A stretch of 64,000 nucleotides of DNA. It comes from CAZHZT01 sp964537285 (lineage in GTDB: Bacteria; Bacteroidota; Bacteroidia; Chitinophagales; Saprospiraceae). A program made the position numbers and the translations under genes. The notes beneath the pieces are model-generated. The model made no database searches and was not told the origin of the DNA. It saw only the letters and a program-made list of their open reading frames with translations. This document shows, one piece after another, positions 1 to 9,968 of the stretch. Within the stretch, counting starts at the first letter, position 1, and each line of letters begins with the position of its first letter. The stretch lies in the NCBI GenBank assembly GCA_964537285.1, contig CAZHZT010000007.1:15915-79914 (forward strand), written 5' to 3'.

Positions 1-1103
1 TGCGTCAATATAGATAATTGGCATCCACGTGCCCTTTCTTCTTGTGGGGTTATGATTTCAAATGAATGCTCAAATGAATTTAATAAGTACTCCATGTAAC
101 CAGTTAGTTTCAGGCTTTTCACACGTAACTTATCCATCCCTACTTCAGCAAACATATCCAGGCTTACTTTGTGTGCCGCAAAACTTAGGATAGGCACATT
201 ACTTAACTGCCAGCCTGCGGCTCCTTTCATCGGAATAAAACCCTTTTCCATCAAAAAACGACTTGCTTCATCATGGCCCCACCAACCTGCAAATCTTGGC
301 AGTTCCAGGTTTTGGCTGTGGCGTTCATGCACAAATGCTCCACTAGGCCCTCCGGGCCCGGCATTGAGGTATTTATAACTACACCAAACGGCAAAATCCG
401 GGCCCCAATCGTGCAGTTTCATAGGCATGTTTCCCGCAGCATGGGCTAGGTCAAAACCTACGAAGGCACCAGCTTTATGCCCTGCTTTGGTAATGGCTTC
501 CAGGTCAAAAAACTGCCCGGTATAATAATTGACTCCGGCGAATAGCACAAGGGCTATTTCATCCCCATTTTGTTCAATAGTAGAAATGATATCTTCTGTT
601 CTGAGCGTATGCTCTCCTTCTCTGGGGCTGATCTCAATAATCGCTTCTTCAGGAGTATATCCATGAAATTTGACCTGACTTTCTACGGCGTATTGGTCTG
701 AAGGAAATGCACCTGCCTCCATGACGATTTTTATTCGTTTTCCTTTGGGTTGATAGAAGGAAACCATCATTAAATGGAGGTTGGTGGTCAGCGTATTCAT
801 CACAACAATCTCTTCTTCCTTTGCACCTACTACCAGCGCAGATTGTTTGTTGAGGAATTTGTGATAGTACATCCAGGGCATTTTACCCTGGAAATGGCCC
901 TCTACGGCATGGGTTTTCCAGTGTTCCAGTTCGTAATCAAGAGCTGCTTTGACGCCCTTGGGCTGTAAGCCTAGTGAATTGCCACAGAAATAGATCACAT
1001 TTTGGTCATTGTGTTGAGGAAAGTAGAACTGATTCCGGTAGGAGCGGAGTTCGTCTTGCTGATCGAGCGATTGGGCGTAGTCGAGCGTAGGCTGGAAATT
1101 CAT
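1..1103 (-). CDS. kynU: Kynureninase, 3' end cut by the window edge
   Basis: Kynureninase is a PLP enzyme that cleaves kynurenine or 3-hydroxykynurenine to (hydroxy)anthranilate and alanine in cytoplasmic tryptophan catabolism. The reading frame starts at the ATG at 1103 (MNFQPTLDYAQ...) and runs off the left edge with no stop. About 367 of the usual roughly 425 residues are present. The family-like stretch IYFCGNSLGLQPKG lies near the N-terminus, an FDLAHAAGNMP stretch sits mid-protein, and the PLP lysine is in SYKYLN near residue 243. No other tryptophan-catabolism gene is visible in the window. Identification is confident; only the C-terminus is missing. Confidence 0.95.
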   Translation of the reverse strand, partial: MNFQPTLDYAQSLDQQDELRSYRNQFYFPQHNDQNVIYFCGNSLGLQPKGVKAALDYELEHWKTHAVEGHFQGKMPWMYYHKFLNKQSALVVGAKEEEIVVMNTLTTNLHLMMVSFYQPKGKRIKIVMEAGAFPSDQYAVESQVKFHGYTPEEAIIEISPREGEHTLRTEDIISTIEQNGDEIALVLFAGVNYYTGQFFDLEAITKAGHKAGAFVGFDLAHAAGNMPMKLHDWGPDFAVWCSYKYLNAGPGGPSGAFVHERHSQNLELPRFAGWWGHDEASRFLMEKGFIPMKGAAGWQLSNVPILSFAAHKVSLDMFAEVGMDKLRVKSLKLTGYMEYLLNSFEHSFEIITPQEERARGCQLSILT

Positions 1104-1176
1104 GTGTTTTTTTATGGCAAATATAATATTCTAAATTCCTTTTTATTATAAAACTTGTATTCGCGTTAAGTCAGTT

Positions 1177-1306
1177 AATGACGAAGACTTCAGCCTTCGT
1201 CAAACGAAGGAATAACAATCAGATTGGGCTTTCAGCCCTTTTGTTATTAATGGGCTAAAGCCCCGATAAATCTTAATACTACACCTGGCGCTGAAGCGCC
1301 AGGCAA
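1177..1306. repeat. Cluster of short REP-like hairpins
   Basis: The 336-base gap between kynU and the next gene holds four short hairpins in a row: near 1180-1201 (GACGAAGACTTCAGCCTTCGTC), 1226-1238 (GGGCTTTCAGCCC), 1251-1263 (GGGCTAAAGCCCC) and 1284-1303 (CCTGGCGCTGAAGCGCCAGG). The GGGCTAAAGCCCC hairpin recurs near 28190. This resembles REP-type intergenic palindromes. I see no gene in the gap. Confidence 0.6.
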
Positions 1307-1439
1307 AGAAAAAGCTTAAGTTGACGACATTGAGGCCAAACCTTCCCTTAATTTGCGATCATCAGCGTAATCAGTGATCAAACCCAATAAGCAGGTTGAA
1401 AATAACAAAAGATGACCGAATAGTCCGCTTGTTATTGGC

Positions 1440-3314
1440 TTACAAGACTAAAATCTTCAACACTCGATTTATATTCTTTAGTCGAACTTCTACAAAATAA
1501 ACTCCGTTTGTCAATCCACTCAAATCAATTGGAATTCGATCTCCGTTGGGTTGCGCCTTTTCCCGTAATGAACGCATCAATTGTCCTTGTGTATTACTGA
1601 TCATAATCTTGAGGTCCTCAGCCTTTTGAGTCCTTAAGCTTAAATAGGTTAATCTACTTGCAGGGTTAGGAAAAATAGATAATTCCATCTCTTCCAGAGG
1701 TTGCTCGGTTGAAATTACAAGTGCGCAAGTGTCTATATGCTCGACCAAAGACCGGTACTTTGGCGCATCGTCATAAGGAGGAAAAGCATAAAACTGACTT
1801 GTCAAGGCACCAAAGCTTCCCCAACGAGCAGCGGCCGGATCTTCGAGGTCAATGGGCGCAATAAAGGAAAAATGCATCAGAAGCATTTCTTGGTTACTGA
1901 GCTGGGCAATGGTATCCATCCATTCATTGTATAGGTCATACATTTCAGGTATAACTTGTGCTTCAAGCAAAGCCAGGTTGTAAGGCTGAATTGTTCCCCA
2001 GGGCTCAGGAGTGAAGTGCTGCCCGGCCTCATAAAAAAGCAATTGCTTGTTATTGTCGCTGGCTAGAGAAGCGTGTTGATTCCAGGAAGTCATTAAGTAG
2101 TTTGCCGGATCAAAGGAGAATTCCCTTGCGGAGTTTATTACATCTACTCCTGTAGCAGTATTCCCCAGAGGGGCGATTACATCCGGATCATAAGAGAAAT
2201 AAGCAGAAGGAGAGATGGCGTCAATAAGATTATCCTGTCCTTCGGCTTCGATTTGGGCATAGATACGGTCACAGATATCGAACCAACCATTTTGGCAGGC
2301 TAAAACGCGTACCAGCCGATCACTTTGACCGTCAAATACATCCGTCCAAATTTGCAATACGTCGGCTATTTTGGGGCCCAGGCGCTCTGGCCAGAGGAGG
2401 TTTTGATTTAAGGAATCGTGACAATATTGAGTTTGTGCAAAAAGCCAGTTCCAGATTTCGTTGGAATATTCTACATGAATCTTTAAATCTTCGTCAAGAT
2501 TATCTCTAAAAAGAGTGGCCATTTGGGTAATATAGTCTTCGGATGCCAAATGAGGAACACAGATCCAGGCATCTGCCTTTTTCTGGTTGCATAATTCTAT
2601 CCACCATTCGTAGGGAACACCACTGCGACTGGTATACGTATAAAAATCGGGTTGAGTGCGGTCAGACCAGTGGCGCATTTCCGAGTTATTGGTAAGTCCC
2701 CAATCCATAAATCGTAAAGCCTGAAAGGGTTCTAATTTGTCAATCCATTCTTGTGTCCACGGATTGCTCTCATAAGTACTTTCTGTACCTGGCAACAGGA
2801 TCCGGATATTGTGAATGTGGTTTCCGGCCTGTGATTCAAGGATTTCCAGCGTCATTATATTATCAACGCCAGGTGTGACCGTAAACTCAATTCGTCCGGC
2901 TTCCTGACTAGTGATAGTGGCATCGCCCCAAAAATCAATGACGCCTTCCCCGTCGTAAAGGGCTACATAAGTACCTCCGGGTAGTTCGGCGGTATTGGCC
3001 CAAACGGTCCGAACTGCCTGTAATGTCTCCGTTCCGGGAACTTCATAAGGCAATTCAAGGGGGTAGCCCTGTTCATCTTGTGGAATTTGATCAAGAACGC
3101 CGGTATCCCAATCATTCTGACCGCCAGCCACCCAAATATGGTTAAAAGTTATCCAGGTTCGGGAGTATTTCATAATATCCACAAAAGGGTATTCGGATCC
3201 CCAGTCTACAGGGCCGGCAAGGTTGGTCCCTACCTTTAAATGGCAGTTGTTATTGTCTTGAGCCTGAAGGCTTAAGCAGAAAAATAAAATCGGTAATAGG
3301 TAAAGGTTCTTCAT
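1440..3314 (-). CDS. Secreted clan GH-A-like glycoside hydrolase candidate with T9SS sorting domain
   Basis: A 624-residue protein with a signal peptide (MKNLYLLPILFFCLSLQAQ) and a C-terminal T9SS sorting domain (about 545-624: FPNPASRLTYLSL, GLTNGVYFVEV). It should be exported and anchored or released by type IX secretion. The middle carries EYSNEIWNW near residue 284, which looks like the Asn-Glu acid/base motif after strand 4 of a clan GH-A barrel. LLFYEAGQHF near residue 430 is placed like the strand-7 nucleophile. Similar proteins are annotated as putative cellulose-binding or hypothetical proteins; I cannot assign a GH family or substrate. It stands alone, with kynU downstream and a divergent DUF1800 gene upstream. 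Confidence 0.6.
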   Translation of the reverse strand: MKNLYLLPILFFCLSLQAQDNNNCHLKVGTNLAGPVDWGSEYPFVDIMKYSRTWITFNHIWVAGGQNDWDTGVLDQIPQDEQGYPLELPYEVPGTETLQAVRTVWANTAELPGGTYVALYDGEGVIDFWGDATITSQEAGRIEFTVTPGVDNIMTLEILESQAGNHIHNIRILLPGTESTYESNPWTQEWIDKLEPFQALRFMDWGLTNNSEMRHWSDRTQPDFYTYTSRSGVPYEWWIELCNQKKADAWICVPHLASEDYITQMATLFRDNLDEDLKIHVEYSNEIWNWLFAQTQYCHDSLNQNLLWPERLGPKIADVLQIWTDVFDGQSDRLVRVLACQNGWFDICDRIYAQIEAEGQDNLIDAISPSAYFSYDPDVIAPLGNTATGVDVINSAREFSFDPANYLMTSWNQHASLASDNNKQLLFYEAGQHFTPEPWGTIQPYNLALLEAQVIPEMYDLYNEWMDTIAQLSNQEMLLMHFSFIAPIDLEDPAAARWGSFGALTSQFYAFPPYDDAPKYRSLVEHIDTCALVISTEQPLEEMELSIFPNPASRLTYLSLRTQKAEDLKIMISNTQGQLMRSLREKAQPNGDRIPIDLSGLTNGVYFVEVRLKNINRVLKILVL

Positions 3315-3738
3315 GATTGTGCAATTGAATTGGGTAAATTGTATTTTTAAAATAACGATTTAGTAGTGGAAATCCTATAGGTTATTATGAAAAACTGATG
3401 TCCGAGAGAAAAAATTGACAACATTGTACAATGTATGATCAATAAAAACACTAATCTTACAGTAAAATGTGTAGGGAGTAAATCTTTGTTTCTTTAGGGC
3501 TAAAAATCTCACCACGGCGAACAAAAAGAAAATTTGCAAAGTAAGGGGCGCACATTTTCACCACCGCTAAAAAATTTCAAAAAAGACTCCTCAAAAAAGA
3601 AAATCTCCTGCCAGTTGCGACGAACATACTTATGAGACAGCCTCTTTTTTATTTCAATTTTAACACAAATTTAGCTTTAAATCCCCTTCCTTATCCGTTA
3701 CTAAAATGAACCTTTTTCCCTAATCAAAGCAAAGCACT
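3315..3738. other. Divergent intergenic region
   Basis: Promoter region for the two divergent genes on either side. It contains a perfect 14-bp dyad ACATTGTACAATGT at 3421-3434, which could be an operator. A solo end of an inverted-repeat element occupies about 3589-3652 and is listed separately. No open frame of note was seen. Confidence 0.4.
3589..3652. repeat. Solo right end of the GAGGCTGTCTCATAAG element
   Basis: The stretch ending in TACTTATGAGACAGCCTCTT closely matches the right half of the element at 57589-57756, including the preceding CTCAAAAAAGAAAAT and GACGAAC/AACGAAC stretches. No matching left end is visible upstream, so this is a partial copy or a solo end. Confidence 0.65.
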
Positions 3739-5196
3739 ATGTTAATTGCCAATTGTGCTACCGGAACCATAGATCCCTATATACCTTCGGCAAACATGCC
3801 CTGGAACCGACAGCGAGTCATTCACCTTTTTCGCCGATTGGGGTTCGGAGCCTCCCCTCAAGAGGTAGACGCCGCGCTCAATCAGGATCCGCTTGACTTA
3901 ATCGATCAAATTATTGACAACTCACCGGCCCTCAATCCCATTCCTGAACCTGAATGGGCCTATTGGAACCTGGATCAGTACACCGACTTCACAGCTCAAT
4001 CTGAAACGCAAATTATTGAATGGGGAATTTTGTGGTTGAGAGATATGCTGGATAACGGTTTGCGCGGGAAACTTGCCTTGTTTTGGCATAATCATTTTGT
4101 AACCAAATCGGAGGAATATCAGTGCCCTTCATACTTGTTCCAGTATTATCGTTTGCCGGAAACTTATGCCTTAGGCAATTTCAAAGATTTCATTCATGAT
4201 ATGGGCATTACGCCTGCCATGCTGCTTTTTTTAAATGGTTTCCAGAACACCAAATTCGATCCCAACGAAAACTATGCAAGAGAACTTTACGAATTGTTTT
4301 CACTTGGTGTAGACAATAACTACACGCAGGAAGATATTGAAGAAACCTCAAGAGCCCTCACTGGTTGGAATAATTTTACCAGTGGCTTATGTGGGGCTAT
4401 TGAATTCTTACCGGCTACTTTTGATGATGGAGTTAAAACTATATTTGGCCAGACCGGCAACTGGGGCTACGATGATGTGATCAATATCCTTTTTGATCAA
4501 CGTTCAGATGAAATTGCTGCCTTTATTTGTGAGAAACTCTATAAATTTTTTGTAAGCCCGGAAGTGGCAGAAGATATCATCACTGAAATGGCGACTACCT
4601 TCAAAGATAGTAACTTCAATATTGAACCCGTATTGCGCCAGCTTTTTAAGAGCGAGCACTTCTTTGATGAGGCCAATATGAATGTAGTCATTAAAAGCCC
4701 GCTGCATTTAGAGCTTTCCCTTTTGAAAGAATTAAACTTACCTTATGACAATGATGACCGTTTGTCGGAAGTCCTTATCTTTTCCTTTCTTTTAGGCCAA
4801 CAGCTATTCAGCCCTGTAAATGTAGCAGGATGGCCAGAAAACAGAAGCTGGCTGGATACAGATCGACTGACCGGGCGCTGGCAGGCCATCACTTTCCAGG
4901 TGTTTACTGTGTTTGAGCAGCAACCTGAACTTCTAACGGCTTTTGCAGTGACCTTAGCTGGCTCACCTGCCGTGACCGATCCGGCTTTTGTAACGCAAGT
5001 GATTGTAGACCAGTTACTTCCTGCAGGGTTTCAGACTTTAGATGAATACGATCAGGCAACGACAGTTTTCAAAGCGGATATTCCTGAAAACTATTACAAC
5101 CAGGGCCTATGGAATCTGGATTGGGAAACTGTCCCGTATCAGGTACTTCTTTTAATGCTTCATTTAGTACGTCAACCAGAATGGCAAATGACTTAA
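3739..5196 (+). CDS. DUF1800 family protein (first copy)
   Basis: A 485-residue member of the DUF1800 family, which is almost always encoded next to a DUF1501 protein; its biochemical role is not established. Recognisable family features are the N-terminal HLFRRLGFGASP segment, the FWHNHFVT motif near residue 115, the ARELYELFSLGVDNNYTQEDI stretch near 190 and the NVAGWPENRSW motif near 365. No clear signal peptide follows the first Met. A second Met at 3796 (MPWNRQRVIHLF) is an equally plausible start and fits the family N-terminus better. The DUF1501 partner starts 42 bases downstream, so the two are probably co-transcribed. Confidence 0.85.
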   Translation: MLIANCATGTIDPYIPSANMPWNRQRVIHLFRRLGFGASPQEVDAALNQDPLDLIDQIIDNSPALNPIPEPEWAYWNLDQYTDFTAQSETQIIEWGILWLRDMLDNGLRGKLALFWHNHFVTKSEEYQCPSYLFQYYRLPETYALGNFKDFIHDMGITPAMLLFLNGFQNTKFDPNENYARELYELFSLGVDNNYTQEDIEETSRALTGWNNFTSGLCGAIEFLPATFDDGVKTIFGQTGNWGYDDVINILFDQRSDEIAAFICEKLYKFFVSPEVAEDIITEMATTFKDSNFNIEPVLRQLFKSEHFFDEANMNVVIKSPLHLELSLLKELNLPYDNDDRLSEVLIFSFLLGQQLFSPVNVAGWPENRSWLDTDRLTGRWQAITFQVFTVFEQQPELLTAFAVTLAGSPAVTDPAFVTQVIVDQLLPAGFQTLDEYDQATTVFKADIPENYYNQGLWNLDWETVPYQVLLLMLHLVRQPEWQMT

Positions 5197-5238
5197 ATGT
5201 AATTGCAGACCCTCTAAATTCTTTAAAATTTAAATCTT

Positions 5239-6876
5239 ATGTGTAACGATCACAATAAACATCAACATAAATTGCGTCATGGAAGTGCTCTGGAGCATGG
5301 CGAAGCTCACAAAAGAGATCATAACCGCTGGAGCCGCCGCTCTTTTCTGAAAAGCATGGGTATTGCAGGAGGAGCGGGCATGATGCTCGGAAATCTTTCC
5401 ATTACTTCGTCAATGGCTAATCTGCTTAGTTTTATGCTCAATAGCGGCATTGAGGATCGGATTCTGGTATTGATTCGCCTGAATGGCGGAAACGATGGGC
5501 TAAATACCACTATTCCGCTTTACCAGTATGATACCTATATGAACCTTCGCCCTACGATAGGAATTGCGCAAAACCAGATTACCAACTTGAACGATGATTT
5601 TGGAATTCCTGAAGAACTCTTACCGCTTTACCCGTTCTGGCAAGAAGGTAAAATGAAAATTATTAATAGCGTAGGTTATCCCGATCAGAATTTATCCCAT
5701 TTCCGTTCTTCCGACATCTGGGGTTCCTCCAGTGATTCCAATGAGGTGATCAACTCTGGTTGGCTAGGTCGTTTTATTATGAATAAATACCCTGATTATT
5801 TGACCAATCCACCTGAAATTCCGCCTGCCATACAGATTGGAAACGTTGGCGATATTGTTTTTAATGATGAAACAGGCCTGGATTTAGCCGTTTCTGTCAC
5901 CGATCCGGAGCAATTGGGGCAAATTGCTCAAAATGGCGAGCTTTATAGTCTCTCTGATTTGCCCGATTGTTATTTTGGTGATCAATTGGGCTTTATCAGA
6001 GCGGTTACCAATACCACTTTCATCTATGCGGATGCCATAAAAACAGCTTATGATAATGGTGGGGATCCTGATGCCGACTACACAACTGATTTAGGAGAAA
6101 AACTGGCAATGGTCGCTCGCCTTATCAAAGGAAACCTTGGAACAAAACTCTATATGGTGGATATTGTGGGCTTTGATACCCACGCTGAGCAAAATAACCT
6201 GCATCCTTACTTGCTTTCTTCTTTAGCATCGGCCATCAAGAACTTTTACGATGATCTGGCAAGTGAAAACCGGGATAAGGAAGTACTTACACTAACGTTC
6301 TCCGAATTCGGTCGCCGTATTGAAGAAAATGCTTCATGGGGGACGGATCACGGAGCTGCCGCCCCAATGCTGGTGTTCGGAGAAGGTCTGAATGGGAATG
6401 GTTTCCTTGGTGCCAATCCCGACCTCCAAAATGTTGATGACATTGGTAATCTCATTTTTGATATTGATTTCCGCCAGGTTTATGCTTCTGTACTTGAAAA
6501 TTGGCTATGCATTGAGCCTGAAACAGTGGATGGTATATTGGGCGATTACTTTGAGCGCTTGGATCTTGGGTTGGATTGCGTGGTTTCTTCCACTTCTCCG
6601 TATACGCTTAAAACCAGATTCAAACATGAAGCACGTTATTTAACTACCGGTCAAATAGCTATTCATTATCAACTTCCTCAAGCAGCCAATGTGGAAGTCC
6701 AGATTTTTGATATACTTGGCCAGCCCGTGGAAACGCTTTTCCGTGGATATCAGTTACCGGGAGAATACCAGCAAATGTTCTCACCCGGCATGCGTCGACT
6801 AGCAAATGGGTATTATGTGTATCATATCAATGTAGGAGGGGAGTCGTTTAGCAATCCGGTGAGAGTAGTGGAGTAA
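5239..6876 (+). CDS. DUF1501 family protein with twin-arginine-like leader and T9SS-like C-terminus (first copy)
   Basis: A 545-residue DUF1501 protein, related to the sulfatase/alkaline phosphatase fold and of unknown function. The leader has a twin-arginine-like motif (RWSRRSFLKSMG) followed by a hydrophobic Gly/Ala-rich stretch, suggesting Tat export. Family motifs are VLIRLNGGNDGLNT near residue 77, SHFRSSDIWGSS, VDIVGFDTHAEQ and TFSEFGRRIEENASWGTDHGAAAPM. The last 80 residues (VEVQIFDILGQPVETLF, LANGYYVYHI) look like a T9SS sorting domain. It follows the DUF1800 gene by 42 bases and ends just before a 33-bp-arm hairpin. Confidence 0.87.
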   Translation: MCNDHNKHQHKLRHGSALEHGEAHKRDHNRWSRRSFLKSMGIAGGAGMMLGNLSITSSMANLLSFMLNSGIEDRILVLIRLNGGNDGLNTTIPLYQYDTYMNLRPTIGIAQNQITNLNDDFGIPEELLPLYPFWQEGKMKIINSVGYPDQNLSHFRSSDIWGSSSDSNEVINSGWLGRFIMNKYPDYLTNPPEIPPAIQIGNVGDIVFNDETGLDLAVSVTDPEQLGQIAQNGELYSLSDLPDCYFGDQLGFIRAVTNTTFIYADAIKTAYDNGGDPDADYTTDLGEKLAMVARLIKGNLGTKLYMVDIVGFDTHAEQNNLHPYLLSSLASAIKNFYDDLASENRDKEVLTLTFSEFGRRIEENASWGTDHGAAAPMLVFGEGLNGNGFLGANPDLQNVDDIGNLIFDIDFRQVYASVLENWLCIEPETVDGILGDYFERLDLGLDCVVSSTSPYTLKTRFKHEARYLTTGQIAIHYQLPQAANVEVQIFDILGQPVETLFRGYQLPGEYQQMFSPGMRRLANGYYVYHINVGGESFSNPVRVVE

Positions 6877-6882
6877 AATAAG

Positions 6883-6951
6883 TGCAAACAACCAATGCCC
6901 AAAGGGGGCGCTGCCAGAGGCAGCGCCCCCTTTGGGCATTGGTTGTTTGCA
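6883..6951. terminator. Very long perfect hairpin (33-bp arms, 3-nt loop)
   Basis: The left arm 6883-6915 and right arm 6919-6951 are exactly complementary around the loop AGA. The stem core is AAAGGGGGCGCTGCC. It follows the DUF1501 stop by 6 bases and probably terminates that transcript. The stem is two to three times longer than a normal intrinsic terminator. Confidence 0.8.
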
Positions 6952-7074
6952 TTCACTTCAGAATCATTAACCCACATTTCAGTTTCAAAATCCTACACTT
7001 CAGTTACTCAAACTTTCAAAAGCCTTGAATCACGGCCATATTGCAGGTGTAATCAACAATTAAAATCATCTGCA

Positions 7075-9240
7075 ATGAAACTTTTATATTTAATTTTACT
7101 CTTCTTGTTACTTGGGTTTATCGTAAATGGCCAAACATGGATAAAAGGGCAAGTAACCGATTTAAAAGGAGAGCCGATACCGGGGGCCAACATTTACATA
7201 AAAGATGCTTACGATGGCGCTACCAGCGATTTGAATGGTGATTTTTATTTTAAAACCACCAAAAGCGAGGAAGTAGTTACACTAGCAGCCAGCTTTATCG
7301 GCTATAAAGACCTTGAAAAGCAAGTTCAACTAACTAGTGATACGGTAAATGTTTCTTTTGAGCTAAAAGAAACCATTCACGAACTGAAGGCAGTTGTCAT
7401 TTCTGCTGGTGCTTTTGAAGCCAGCGACGAGAAAAAAGCTGTTGTCCTCAAAGCTTTGGATATTGCCACAACTGCCGGTGCTACCGCGGATATTGCAGGG
7501 GCACTAAATACACTTCCGGGTACACAAAGAGTGGGCGAGGACGGTCAATTGTACGTGCGCGGAGGAACAGCTACCGAAACACGCACCTTTATCGATGGCC
7601 TCTTGGTACAGGAGCCTTATTCCAGCACAGTACCGGATGTACCTGCCCGCAACCGCTTTTCTCCCTTCTTATTCAAGGGGACCTTATTCAGTACCGGCGG
7701 TTATTCCGCTGAATACGGGCAGGCACTTTCTTCTGCACTGGTACTAAATACACAAGACTTAGCTCCTCAAACAGTCACAGGCATCTCCTTAATGTCTGTT
7801 GGCTTAGGATTGGCACATACCGAGCTTTGGGAGGATGCTTCGCTTTCTGTTTCTGGAAATTATACAAACTTAGAACCTTACATCGGCTTTGTTCCTCAAA
7901 ATATCGATTGGGAAAAGCCTTTTGAAGGGGTAGGAGGGCAGGTAATCTATCGAAAAAAGACTTCCAAATCGGGCATCTTCAAGTTTATGGCATCAGGCAG
8001 TGAAAACAGCATGAAAATGCAATACAGAGATGTGGAAGATCTTCGCCGAAAGAACTCACTGACCTTAAATAATTCCAATTATTATCTCAATACCTCTTTT
8101 CGGGAGGTTTTAAATAAAAAATGGTCTTTCTTTGCGGGGGCTGCTTACACCTACAATCTGGATAAATTGGATGAACGTTTCAGCCTGGATACCGAAGATC
8201 AATCCATTCAGGGGCGCTTCAAATGGATCTTTATACCAAGTGACCGCTTTTCTCTTCGCTTTGGCGGAGAATACCTCTACAGTAATTTTGATGAACACTA
8301 TACGGCCAATACTCAAGAGCAATTTCATACAGGCTTACACGAAAACTATGGGGCTGCTTTTTCAGAAGCTGATATTTACTTGAGCAATAATTTTGTAGCC
8401 CGCGTTGGTGGCCGTTTGGAATATTCGAATCTGCTGGATCAATGGAATCTGGCTCCTCGCTTATCACTTGCCTATAAAGTAGCTGAAGAAAGTCAGTTCT
8501 CCCTGGCTTACGGGCACTTCTACCAAACCCCTGAGAACGATTTACTGAGATATCATCAGGATTTATCGTTCGAACGCGCAGACCATATGGTGCTTAATTT
8601 TCAACACACTAAGGAAAACAGAATCTTCCGAATTGAGAGTTATTATAAAAAATACAAAAATCTGGTCAAGTTTGATCCTGAACAACCTTGGTTAAATAAT
8701 AATAACGGCAATGGCTATGCGCGCGGTATAGATGTATTCTTCCGTGATCGCAGAAGCATTCGAAATGGTGATTACTGGATCTCTTATTCTTTTTTGGATA
8801 CAGAACGTGATTTTCGGGATTTCCCAGAGTCGGCGACACCAAGCTTTGCTTCTGCTCACAATGCTTCTCTGGTGTACAAACATTGGATTCCGCGTTGGAA
8901 TACTCAAATTGGCATCACCTATTCCATAGCCAGTGGCCGTCCTTTTAATGATCCTACAGTAAGTGGGTTCAATACCGGGCGAACCAAAGCCTACCAGGAC
9001 CTGAGCATGAATGTTAGTTACTTGACGAACCTATTTGGGCAATTCACAATACTGCATGCTTCAGTGAGTAATTTGCCCGGCTTTGATAATACCTTCGGCT
9101 ACCGTTTCAGCCCGGCACCTAATCAGCAAGGGGAATATACTAAAATGGCAATTAAGCAACCTGCCCCACGCTTCATATTTGTTGGCCTGTTTGTGTCTAT
9201 AGGCCAACGTTACCAAAGGGGTAAAAATCCAGAAAACTAA
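7075..9240 (+). CDS. TonB-dependent receptor with carboxypeptidase-like regulatory N-terminal domain
   Basis: A 721-residue outer-membrane receptor. The signal peptide (MKLLYLILLFLLLGFIVNG) is followed by a CarboxypepD_reg-like domain (about 22-105; GQVTDLKGEPIPGANIYI), a plug domain (about 130-230; ALNTLPGTQRVGEDGQLYVRGG) and a beta-barrel to the C-terminus. I chose the ATG at 7075 because it opens a proper signal peptide; the open frame upstream to 6895 runs into the preceding hairpin. The protein is shorter than SusC (about 1000 residues), has no SusD-like partner, and is not obviously for glycans. A short secreted TPR protein follows 77 bases later. Substrate unknown. Confidence 0.88.
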   Translation: MKLLYLILLFLLLGFIVNGQTWIKGQVTDLKGEPIPGANIYIKDAYDGATSDLNGDFYFKTTKSEEVVTLAASFIGYKDLEKQVQLTSDTVNVSFELKETIHELKAVVISAGAFEASDEKKAVVLKALDIATTAGATADIAGALNTLPGTQRVGEDGQLYVRGGTATETRTFIDGLLVQEPYSSTVPDVPARNRFSPFLFKGTLFSTGGYSAEYGQALSSALVLNTQDLAPQTVTGISLMSVGLGLAHTELWEDASLSVSGNYTNLEPYIGFVPQNIDWEKPFEGVGGQVIYRKKTSKSGIFKFMASGSENSMKMQYRDVEDLRRKNSLTLNNSNYYLNTSFREVLNKKWSFFAGAAYTYNLDKLDERFSLDTEDQSIQGRFKWIFIPSDRFSLRFGGEYLYSNFDEHYTANTQEQFHTGLHENYGAAFSEADIYLSNNFVARVGGRLEYSNLLDQWNLAPRLSLAYKVAEESQFSLAYGHFYQTPENDLLRYHQDLSFERADHMVLNFQHTKENRIFRIESYYKKYKNLVKFDPEQPWLNNNNGNGYARGIDVFFRDRRSIRNGDYWISYSFLDTERDFRDFPESATPSFASAHNASLVYKHWIPRWNTQIGITYSIASGRPFNDPTVSGFNTGRTKAYQDLSMNVSYLTNLFGQFTILHASVSNLPGFDNTFGYRFSPAPNQQGEYTKMAIKQPAPRFIFVGLFVSIGQRYQRGKNPEN

Positions 9241-9317
9241 TTCAACAACTGATCTACATTTTTACAAATTCAAATTTTCAAAATAAAAATTTCCATCAAC
9301 ATTAAAATCAATCAATT

Positions 9318-9968
9318 ATGAAAAACGCAATGTTTGTTCTCGTTTTAAGTCTCCTTACATTTAATCTTTTTAGCCAAAATGACCAATACTTAAATGGAAT
9401 GAAAGAAGGCATCAGCCAATTGAATACTGCTGAATCTATGGAAGCATTGCAAGCGGTAGCGAATTTGTTCGAGCGTATAAGTAATGCTGAAAAAGAGGAA
9501 TTCTGGCCTGCTTATTATCAGTCTTACACTTTCCTTCAAATGGCAATAAAAAGCATGCAAGCAGATGGAAAAGATATCAAAACTTACGTAGATAAAGCAC
9601 AGGAAGCACTGGATAAGGCTATGGAACGCGGAGGGGAACACTCTGAACTTTACGCGCTGCAAGGCTATGTATATCAGGGCAGGATCTGGGAAAACTCTAT
9701 GGTCAACGGGGCAATCTACAGCCCAAAATCCACTAAAGCTTGTGAGAAGGCTATAGAGCTTGACCCCAACAACCCCAGACCATACTACCTGATCGGTCAG
9801 AACTTATTTTACACGCCATCTTTCTTTGGCGGAGGCCCCGAAGTTGCTAAACCGATGCTTGCAAAAGCAAAAGCAAAGTATGATGCTTTTGAGAAAGCAG
9901 ATGATTTGACACCAGAATGGGGGGAAGAAGTGAATAACTATTTACTAGCAAAATGTGAGGAAAATTAA
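9318..9968 (+). CDS. Secreted TPR-like protein of unknown function
   Basis: A 216-residue protein with a cleavable signal peptide (MKNAMFVLVLSLLTFNLFS). Helical repeats resemble tetratricopeptide repeats: an ALDKAMERGG...ELYALQGYVYQGR stretch and KACEKAIELDPNNPRPYYLIGQ. It is probably periplasmic. It sits 77 bases after the TonB receptor and may be co-transcribed and act with it; that is inference from position only. The last codons and the stop lie inside the left arm of the long hairpin at 9961-10020. Confidence 0.7.
   Translation: MKNAMFVLVLSLLTFNLFSQNDQYLNGMKEGISQLNTAESMEALQAVANLFERISNAEKEEFWPAYYQSYTFLQMAIKSMQADGKDIKTYVDKAQEALDKAMERGGEHSELYALQGYVYQGRIWENSMVNGAIYSPKSTKACEKAIELDPNNPRPYYLIGQNLFYTPSFFGGGPEVAKPMLAKAKAKYDAFEKADDLTPEWGEEVNNYLLAKCEEN

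Noticed and set aside
6895..7074. A longer N-terminus for the TonB-dependent receptor
   Set aside because: It begins inside the 33-bp hairpin and has no signal-peptide character; the ATG at 7075 opens a clear signal peptide.
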